Below are positions 57,706 through 64,000 of a DNA stretch of 64,000 nucleotides, one piece after another. A program made the translations under genes and the position numbers. The notes under the pieces are model-generated. The model saw only the letters and a program-made list of their open reading frames with translations. It made no database searches and had not been told where the DNA came from. Numbering within the stretch: the stretch's first letter is position 1; every line of letters starts with the position of its first letter. This DNA comes from Kineococcus terrestris (lineage in GTDB: Bacteria > Actinomycetota > Actinomycetes > Actinomycetales > Kineococcaceae), in assembly GCF_041020765.1 (NCBI RefSeq), contig NZ_JBEUEJ010000004.1; one strand, given 5' to 3'.

Positions 57706-59943
57706 ATGGCCACCGCTCCCTCACCGCTGCCCGCGCACGCGGGCCCCGCGGTGGCCTCCCCCCTGTACGCGGCGCTCGGCGCCCTCCTCGCCCTGCTCGC
57801 CCTCACCCGCGGCGGGCACGTCGAGGTCGTCCTCGTCGCCAGCGGCGTCGCCGCCCTCCTCACCACCGCCGCCGCCCTCGTCCTGCTGCGCGCCGGCACC
57901 AACTCCCGCGCCTACGCCGCCGCCGGCGCCGCCTGGGGCACCGCCGTCGCCCTCGCCGGCACCTGGCCGCACACCGACGTCGCCGGCCTGTCCCTCGCGC
58001 AGCTGCTCGTCGCCGCCGGCACCCTCGGGCCCCTGCTCGTCGTCCTGCGCCTGCTGCGCGACGCCCGCGCCGGCACCGACGACCCGCCGCTGCTCGTCGA
58101 CGCCCTCATGCTCGCCACCGCCCTGGCCACCGTCGGCTGGGACGCCTTCACCCGCAGCGGCCACCACGGCGGGACCGGCTGGACCGCCTCCACCGTCCTC
58201 ACCCTCACCGCCACCGCCCTGCTCGCCGGCTCCGCCACCGCCCTCGCCGTCGAGCACCCCCGCCTGCGCGCCGCCGCCGTCGGCCTCAGCCTCCTCGGCG
58301 TCGGCACCGCCCTGGCCGGCATCTGCTTCCACCACGAGCGCGCCACCGCCCACGTCGCCGTCGTCGTCGCCCTCGCCGGCGGCACCGCCGGGCTGCTCCT
58401 GCTGCCGCGCGCCGGGATCGTCCAGCACGGCGGGGAGGCCGCCGCCCGCGCCGCCCGCCGCCTCGAGACCGCCTCCCTCGTGCCCGGGCCGATCCTGCTC
58501 GTCGACCTCGTCCTGCTCGTGCTGTCCCCGCGCAGCGACCCGGTCCTGTTCGCCCTCTACATCAGCGTCCTCGTCGCCTACACCGTGCGGCACGCCGCCA
58601 CCGCGCGCGCCGTCGACCGCAGCTACCGCGCCCTGCGCGAGCGCACCCTGCGCGACGAGCTGACCGGCCTCGGCAACCGCACCGCCTTGCAGGACGCCCT
58701 CACCCAGCCCGACCGCGAGCAGGCCCTCGTCCTGCTGGAGCTCACCGGCCTCGACGACGTCAACGACGTCCTCGGCGTGCGCTCCGGCGACGCCGTCGTC
58801 CGCGCCGCCGCCGACCGCCTCGTGCGCGTCCTCGCCGGCCCCGGCGGCACCGCCTACCGCACCGGCCGCGACGAGGTCGCCGTCCTCCTGCCCGGCGGCA
58901 CCGCCGACGCCCTGCGCCACGTGGACGCGCTCGCCGCCGCCGTCGCCGAGGCCCCCGCCGCCGTCGACGGCGCCGCCCGCTTCCCCCTGCTCGCCACCGC
59001 CGGTGTCTCCAGCTGCCCCCTGGACGCCCCCGGCGACCCGATGGCGCCGCTCGTGCGCGCCGACATCGCCCTGCGCGACGCCCGCCGCCTCGGCCCCGGC
59101 GGCGTGTCCGTGTACTCCGGCGACGTCGCCGCCGCCCACGCCCGCCGCAGCCTCCTGCGCGAGCGCCTGTCCGTCGCCGTCCGCGACGGCCTCGTCGCCG
59201 TCCACTACCAGCCCGTCGTGTCCTTCACCACGGGCCGCGTCGCCAAGCTGGAGGCCCTCGCCCGCTGGGACGACCCCGTCCTCGGCCGCGTCAACCCCGC
59301 CGAGTTCGTCGCCGTCGCCGAGGAGTCCAACCTCGTCGTCGCCCTCGGCGAGCACGTCCTGCGCACCGCCGTGCGCGACGCCGCCGCGATCGGCGTGTTC
59401 GCCGCCGGCGTCGGCCTGGCCGTCAACGTCTCGGTCGTGCAGCTGCAGTCGCCCGGGTTCGCCGACGTCGTGCGCGACATCCTCGCCGCCCACGACGTCG
59501 ACCCCGCCCTGCTGACCCTGGAGCTCACCGAGTCCGTGTTCCTGGACACCGACTCCCCCGCCGAGCGCGTCGTCACCGAGCTGGCCCGGCTCGGCTGCCG
59601 CATCGCCATCGACGACTTCGGCACCGGCTACTCCGCGTTCGGCTACCTGGGGCGCCTGCCCGTGCACGTGCTGAAGATCGACCGCTCCCTCACCCGCTCC
59701 GTCACCGAGGACGGCACCGGCCAGTCCGTGCTCACCTGCGTCGTCGACCTCGCCAACCGCCTCGGCCTGACGACGGTCGTCGAGGGGGTCGAGACCGCCG
59801 AGCAGGCCGCCGTGTGCCGGTCCGTGGACGCCCCCCTCGGGCAGGGCTGGCTGTACGCGCCGGCCGTGCCGCTGACCGACGTGCCCGCGCAGCTCGCCCG
59901 CGTCCACCCCGTGCCCGGGAGCGCGCAGCCGGTGGCGGGTTGA
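57706..59943 (+). CDS. Membrane GGDEF-EAL protein with degenerate GGDEF, probable c-di-GMP phosphodiesterase
   Basis: 745 aa, ATG at 57706; about eight membrane segments in residues ~12-300. GGDEF-like domain ~315-480 in which GGDEF is replaced by GRDEV (387-391), so diguanylate cyclase activity is unlikely. EAL domain ~490-735 keeps EAL (516-518), NVSVVQLQ, ELTESV, DDFGTGYS, LKIDRS and EGVET, i.e. the metal and catalytic residues needed to open c-di-GMP to pGpG. Expected to lower c-di-GMP, promoting motility, consistent with the motility-type promoter. Confidence 0.9.
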   Translation: MATAPSPLPAHAGPAVASPLYAALGALLALLALTRGGHVEVVLVASGVAALLTTAAALVLLRAGTNSRAYAAAGAAWGTAVALAGTWPHTDVAGLSLAQLLVAAGTLGPLLVVLRLLRDARAGTDDPPLLVDALMLATALATVGWDAFTRSGHHGGTGWTASTVLTLTATALLAGSATALAVEHPRLRAAAVGLSLLGVGTALAGICFHHERATAHVAVVVALAGGTAGLLLLPRAGIVQHGGEAAARAARRLETASLVPGPILLVDLVLLVLSPRSDPVLFALYISVLVAYTVRHAATARAVDRSYRALRERTLRDELTGLGNRTALQDALTQPDREQALVLLELTGLDDVNDVLGVRSGDAVVRAAADRLVRVLAGPGGTAYRTGRDEVAVLLPGGTADALRHVDALAAAVAEAPAAVDGAARFPLLATAGVSSCPLDAPGDPMAPLVRADIALRDARRLGPGGVSVYSGDVAAAHARRSLLRERLSVAVRDGLVAVHYQPVVSFTTGRVAKLEALARWDDPVLGRVNPAEFVAVAEESNLVVALGEHVLRTAVRDAAAIGVFAAGVGLAVNVSVVQLQSPGFADVVRDILAAHDVDPALLTLELTESVFLDTDSPAERVVTELARLGCRIAIDDFGTGYSAFGYLGRLPVHVLKIDRSLTRSVTEDGTGQSVLTCVVDLANRLGLTTVVEGVETAEQAAVCRSVDAPLGQGWLYAPAVPLTDVPAQLARVHPVPGSAQPVAG

Positions 59944-59982
59944 CGTCTTCCCCGGCCACGACCCCCGCGCCAGACTGACCGT

Positions 59983-60753
59983 GTGCGCGGCCGCGTGCTG
60001 GTGGTGCGTCTCGTGGCGCTGCTGCTCGCTCTGAGCTGGCTGGTGTTCCCCGGGTTCGGCCTGATCGACCTCAGCGTGACCTGGGACCCGGGTTGGGACG
60101 TGGTGCTCGAAGCCGGCTGGGGGTTGTTCTTCACGATCTTCGTCGGCACCTCGTTCGTCGCGGTCGCGGTCGTACCGCGGCGCGCCGAAGCCGCCCTCGC
60201 CCAACTGGGGTGCGCGACGCTCGCGCTGGTCGTCGCGGCAGCCCTCAGCGCAGACGTCCCCGCGCTCGTCCTGACGGCCGTCCTCGCCGTGCAGGTGGCG
60301 CTGGTGGCTCGGACCGGCCTCACCCCGCTCCCGCGCCCGGTGCGGTGGGAGTGGGACGCGCCCCTGACGGCCGTCACCGCCGTGGCCGCACCAGCCTGGC
60401 TCGCGTACGGCTGGCAGATGGCTGGCGCCGACCGGCGCGGTGTCCCGACCGACGAGATCACCGTCGGGGTCAACCACTACGCCGTCCAGGCCGCCACCGC
60501 CTTCGCGCTGGTCCTCGTGCCGGCGCTCGCCAGCTGCTGGCCCCGCGGTCGACGGTTCACCGGTACGAGCACCGCCCTCGTGGCCGCCTACCTCGGACTC
60601 ATCGCCTACGCCTGGCCCGGCGAGGAGGGAGGGTTCGGGGCTGCCTGGTCCCTCGCCGCCATGACGTGGGCGCTCGTCGTCGCTGTGCTCACCTGGCGCC
60701 CCACCCCCCGGCCGCGGGTCAAGCTCGCCCCCGCACCCGCCGATACCTCCTGA
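59983..60753 (+). CDS. Unrecognised membrane protein, ~7 segments
   Basis: 256 aa, GTG at 59983; no Shine-Dalgarno, a CAGACT hexamer ends ~4-5 nt upstream. Hydrophobic segments at ~8-28, ~42-64, ~70-110 (two), ~122-142, ~170-190, ~200-240 (two). No conserved motif I recognise. Sits between two GGDEF-EAL genes and is 19 nt upstream of the second, so may be co-transcribed with it. No function proposed. Confidence 0.7.
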   Translation: MRGRVLVVRLVALLLALSWLVFPGFGLIDLSVTWDPGWDVVLEAGWGLFFTIFVGTSFVAVAVVPRRAEAALAQLGCATLALVVAAALSADVPALVLTAVLAVQVALVARTGLTPLPRPVRWEWDAPLTAVTAVAAPAWLAYGWQMAGADRRGVPTDEITVGVNHYAVQAATAFALVLVPALASCWPRGRRFTGTSTALVAAYLGLIAYAWPGEEGGFGAAWSLAAMTWALVVAVLTWRPTPRPRVKLAPAPADTS

Positions 60754-60771
60754 GCACCAGGAGGGAGGGGC

Positions 60772-63700
60772 ATGCACGCGCTCACGTCGCTGCGGCGCCG
60801 TGCCACCGCGCCCGCGGTCGTCACGCTGCTGTTCGCGCTGACCTACGCCCTCGCCGTCGTCGCCGGCCGCGCCACCCGCCCCGAACCGGGCGCCCTGGCG
60901 CTGCTGTGGCCCGCCAGCGGCGTCGCCCTCCTGTGGCTGCTGCACGTGCGCTCCCGGCGGTGCCTGGCGCTGGCCACCGCCCTGCTGCTCGTCCTCACCG
61001 GCCTGCTCAACCAGGCCACCGGCCTGCCCGCGCTCGCCGCGTGGAACATCGCCGCCGCCACCACCGTCCAGGCGCACGTCGTGCTGCGCGTGCTGCGCCG
61101 CCTCGCCCCCCGCGGCCTGCGCCTGCAGCGGGCGCGCGCGCTGTGGGTGCTGCTGCTGGCCGCCGTGGCCGGTTCCGCGGTCGGCGCCGTCCTCGCCGCA
61201 CCGGGGAACGCTGTCCTGCTCGACCGCGACCCCGCCCACCTGGCGCTGCAGTGGTTCGCGCGGCACGTCTCGGGCACCACGATCGTCGCGGGGATCGCCC
61301 TCGCCCTCGACCGGCGCCGCGGCGGCGGCCCCTCCGCGGCGCGCTGGTTCGAGTACGTCGCCGTCATGACGACCGCCACCGCCGGGTTCCACGTCCTGTT
61401 CAACGTGCTGCACAAGGAGACGCTGACGTTCGTCGTCGTCCCCGTCGCCGTGTGGCTCGGCATGCGCACCAGCGTGCGCGTCACGGCGTGGACGATGACC
61501 GGGGTCTCGTGCTTCCACCTGCTCATGGCGCGCGCCGGCGCCGGGCCCTTCGGCGGCCTGCCGCTCGTCGAGCGGGCCGTGGCCGTGCAGCTGTTCCTGC
61601 TCGTCGTCACCGTCCTCGCCCTCGTCCTCGCGCTGCACCACGACGAGCGGCGCCAGCTCGTCGCCGGTCTGCGGCGCGCCAGCGGCGTCGCGGAGGAGCA
61701 GATGCTGCTGCTGTCCACCGTCTTCGACCGCGCCCGCGACGCCCTCACCGTGTGCGCGGCCGACGGCACCGTCCTCATGCACAACAGCGCCGCGCAGGAC
61801 CTCCTCGGCGACGTGCCCGCGGACGTGCGCGCCGCCGTGTGGACGCGCTTCACCAGCCTGGAGCGCCCCGACGGCACCCCCTACGGGCGCGAGGACCGGC
61901 CCTTGGTGCGGGCGCTCGCCGGTGAGCACGTCGACCACGTCGACGTCCACGGCACGCTGCCCGACGGCGGCCGCGTCGTCCTCGACGTCACCGTCCACCC
62001 CCTGCCGCCGGCGCCCGGCGCGGCCTGGTCGCGCGGCGCCCTCATGTCCGCGCGCGACGTCACCGCCGAGCGCGCCGCCCACCGCGCCGTGCGCGAGTCG
62101 CGCGACCTGTTCGCCGGCGTCCTGGACGCCGCCACCGAGGTCGCCATCGTCGTCTGCGACGTCGACGGCCGGATCGTGCTGTTCAACGGCGGCGCCCACC
62201 GCCTGCTCGGCTACACCGCCGAGGAGGTCCTCGGCCGCACTCCCCTGCTCTGGTACGACACCGGCGAGGTCGAGGCCCGTGCCGACGAGCTGGGCGTCGA
62301 GCCCGGGTTCGACGTGTTCACCGCCGTCCCGCGCCGCGAGGGCTCCGAGACGCGGCAGTGGACGCACGTCACCAAGGACAGCCGGCGCCTGCAGGTGTCC
62401 CTGTCGGTCAGCCTGCTGCGCGACGGCGCGGGAGAGGTCATCGGCGCCATCGGCGTCGCCACCGACGTCACCGCCCGCCTGCAGGCCGAGGCCGCGCTCG
62501 TGCACCGCGCCCACCACGACGCCCTGACCGGCCTGCCCAACCGGGTCCTGCTGCACGAGCGGCTCACCACCGCGCTGCGCGCCGCCCGCGAGGGCACGTC
62601 CGTCGGGCTGGTGGCGATCGACCTCGACGGGTTCAAGCACGTCAACGACTCCGCCGGGCACGCCGCCGGCGACGACCTCCTGCAGGCCGTCGCCGACCGG
62701 CTGTCCCTGTGCGTGCGCGGCGACGACACCGTCGCCCGCCTCGGCGGCGACGAGTTCGCCGTCCTGTGCCCGGCCGCCTCCCGCGACGACCTGCGCGGCG
62801 TCGCCCAGCGCGTGCTGGCCGCCCTGCAGGCCCCCTTCACCCTGGACGCCGGCACGTTCCACGTCGGCGCCAGCATCGGCTGGTCCGTCGCCGGCGCCGA
62901 CGGCCCCGCCGTGGAGGAGCTGCTCCAGCAGGCCGACGAGGCCATGTACGCCGCCAAGCGCGACGGCAAGAACCGCGCCTACGGCTACGACGTGCGCGAC
63001 CGCGCCCGCGCCGAGCGCGCCGCCGTCCTGCTGCCGCAGCTGGCCGACGCCCTGCGGCGCGGGGAGTTCCGCCTGCACGGGCAACCCGTCGTCGACCTGG
63101 GCAGCGGCGCCGTCGTGGCCGTGGAGACCCTGCTGCGCTGGCAGCACCCCGAGCGCGGGCTCCTCACGCCGGGCGAGTTCCTCGACGTGCTGGAGTCCAG
63201 CCCGTTCATGCCGGCCGTCGGGCGCCACGTCCTGCACGAGTCGTGCCGGATGGCCGCCGGGTGGTCCGCGGCCCTGGGTGCCGACGCCCCCGCCGTGCAC
63301 GTCAACGTCTCCGCGCGCCAGCTGGAGGCCGGCACGTTCCTGTCCGAGGTGCGCGGCGCGCTGGACCGGTTCGGCCTCGACCCGCACCTGCTCGTCGTCG
63401 AGCTCACCGAGACCCACGCCGCGCACATCACCGAGTCCCTGCGCGGGGACCTGGAGGACCTGCGCCGCCTCGGGGTGCGCGTCGCCATCGACGACCTCGG
63501 CACCGGGTACTCGGGGCTGGCGCGGCTGACGGAACTGCCCGTGGACGTGCTGAAGATCGACCTGCAGTTCGTGCGGGGGATGCTGACCGACCCCAGCTGC
63601 GACGCCGTCGTGCGCGCCGTGCTGAGCATCGGGCAGGCGCTCGGCACGACCGTCGTCGCCGAGGGCGTGGAGACGGCCGAGCAGGCCGACCGGCTGCGCT

Positions 63701-63801
63701 CCTACGGCGCCGACACCGGCCAGGGCTGGCTGTTCGGCCGCCCCGTGCCCGAACCCGACCTGCTCGCCGCCCTCACCGCCCAGCCCGCCCCCACCGCCTG
63801 A
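60772..63801 (+). CDS. MASE1-PAS-GGDEF-EAL protein (bifunctional c-di-GMP enzyme)
   Basis: 1009 aa, ATG at 60772 after GGAGGGAGGGG. MASE1-type membrane sensor ~10-300 (LLWPASGVALLW is the hallmark). Two PAS domains ~315-440 and ~445-570 (TVCAADGTVLMHNSAA; IVVCDVDGRIVLFNGGAHRLLGYTAEE). GGDEF ~585-745 with intact GGDEF (658-662), LTGLPNR and LDGFKHVND. EAL ~760-1000: ETLLR (785-789, ExLxR kept), NVSARQLE, ELTETH, DDLGTGYS, LKIDLQF, EGVET, so both domains could be active. Integrates a membrane signal with c-di-GMP turnover. Followed by a 16-bp terminator. Confidence 0.93.
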   Translation: MHALTSLRRRATAPAVVTLLFALTYALAVVAGRATRPEPGALALLWPASGVALLWLLHVRSRRCLALATALLLVLTGLLNQATGLPALAAWNIAAATTVQAHVVLRVLRRLAPRGLRLQRARALWVLLLAAVAGSAVGAVLAAPGNAVLLDRDPAHLALQWFARHVSGTTIVAGIALALDRRRGGGPSAARWFEYVAVMTTATAGFHVLFNVLHKETLTFVVVPVAVWLGMRTSVRVTAWTMTGVSCFHLLMARAGAGPFGGLPLVERAVAVQLFLLVVTVLALVLALHHDERRQLVAGLRRASGVAEEQMLLLSTVFDRARDALTVCAADGTVLMHNSAAQDLLGDVPADVRAAVWTRFTSLERPDGTPYGREDRPLVRALAGEHVDHVDVHGTLPDGGRVVLDVTVHPLPPAPGAAWSRGALMSARDVTAERAAHRAVRESRDLFAGVLDAATEVAIVVCDVDGRIVLFNGGAHRLLGYTAEEVLGRTPLLWYDTGEVEARADELGVEPGFDVFTAVPRREGSETRQWTHVTKDSRRLQVSLSVSLLRDGAGEVIGAIGVATDVTARLQAEAALVHRAHHDALTGLPNRVLLHERLTTALRAAREGTSVGLVAIDLDGFKHVNDSAGHAAGDDLLQAVADRLSLCVRGDDTVARLGGDEFAVLCPAASRDDLRGVAQRVLAALQAPFTLDAGTFHVGASIGWSVAGADGPAVEELLQQADEAMYAAKRDGKNRAYGYDVRDRARAERAAVLLPQLADALRRGEFRLHGQPVVDLGSGAVVAVETLLRWQHPERGLLTPGEFLDVLESSPFMPAVGRHVLHESCRMAAGWSAALGADAPAVHVNVSARQLEAGTFLSEVRGALDRFGLDPHLLVVELTETHAAHITESLRGDLEDLRRLGVRVAIDDLGTGYSGLARLTELPVDVLKIDLQFVRGMLTDPSCDAVVRAVLSIGQALGTTVVAEGVETAEQADRLRSYGADTGQGWLFGRPVPEPDLLAALTAQPAPTA

Positions 63802-63807
63802 CCCGCC

Positions 63808-63850
63808 CCCTCCGTGATCTCGCTGGGAAAACCTGCGAGATCACGGAGGG
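63808..63850 (+). terminator. Perfect 16-bp hairpin terminator
   Basis: Arms 63808-63823 and 63835-63850 are complementary, 11-nt loop, 7 nt after the last gene. The left arm includes CGTGATCTCGC as in the hairpin at 3228-3254. Confidence 0.85.
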
Positions 63851-63926
63851 AGGAGGGCGGTGCGGCTGAGTGCTCCCGGGCCCGAGGAGTTCCGGGAACG
63901 AGAACTCCCGGGGACGACGAACCCCG

Positions 63927-64000
<74 letters not shown>

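Noticed and set aside
57721..63426. Minus-strand open frame of 1901 codons opposite the c-di-GMP genes
   Set aside because: It is the antisense shadow of strongly codon-biased plus-strand genes; its translation is a Gly/Gln/Val/Asp-rich low-complexity string with no domain, and it spans three genes.

Overview
The window is about 73-75% GC by eye, with dense short-spaced genes, frequent GTG starts and strong G/C third-position bias. It looks like a motile, high-GC actinobacterium. The mix of cell-wall-binding-repeat-2 (CWB2) proteins, LGFP-repeat secreted enzymes, a chemoreceptor and several c-di-GMP proteins suggests Kineosporiaceae (Kineococcus-like), but that placement is inference. I see no tRNA, rRNA, CRISPR array, transposase or phage gene. 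The last ~70 bases are almost pure G and look like a sequencing or assembly artefact at a contig end.

Layout. 1-3.1 kb: minus-strand GAF-like fragment, a GAF-GGDEF protein and an MFS transporter. 3.2-9.2 kb: a secreted phospholipase A2-like protein, a VOC protein divergent from a WYL/YafY regulator, a ThuA-like protein, a methyl-accepting chemotaxis protein, a SnoaL-like protein and an aquaporin. 9.3-13.1 kb: a secreted subtilase with LGFP repeats, then an fmdB-fmdA formamidase pair. 13.1-17.6 kb: a MarR/NADPH-FMN-reductase pair with a palindromic operator, a DUF2975/HTH pair, an acyltransferase-like membrane protein and a PIG-L lipoprotein. 17.6-25 kb: a minus-strand sugar locus (isomerase/epimerase, Gfo/Idh/MocA dehydrogenase, DUF6807, ABC binding lipoprotein, two permeases) with a divergent AraC regulator. 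25-31.5 kb: DUF2079 and GT39 membrane proteins, a GNAT/rhodanese pair with an Lrp/AsnC regulator, and a GH127 arabinofuranosidase. 31.5-37 kb: an ABC-F protein behind an attenuator-like leader, an MmyB-type regulator and a redox operon (MDR, FAD oxidase, F420-type reductase). 37-44 kb: a toxin-antitoxin pair on a 32-bp palindrome, a hydrolase/TetR pair, a perhydrolase, a lectin-LGFP-phospholipase fusion and a MerR/SDR pair. 44-56 kb: a cell-surface block with a CARDB protein, a giant LGFP metalloprotease, a beta-propeller lipoprotein and two CWB2 proteins with a decayed relic of the lipoprotein gene between them. 56-64 kb: a GH4 glycosidase, two GGDEF-EAL proteins and a small membrane protein.

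How parts fit together. Four proteins are secreted enzymes, two carry almost the same ~225-residue LGFP cassette and one fuses LGFP repeats to a phospholipase, so LGFP appears to be a reusable wall-targeting module here. Regulation is mostly local: divergent regulator/target pairs with visible palindromes (MarR, MerR, TetR, AraC, WYL, AsnC). Many regulator and enzyme genes lack a Shine-Dalgarno but have a -10-like hexamer 6-8 nt before the start codon, the pattern of leaderless mRNAs. Nearly every convergent or terminal junction has a perfect or near-perfect hairpin terminator without a U-tract, and one terminator type recurs three times between 40 and 45.4 kb.
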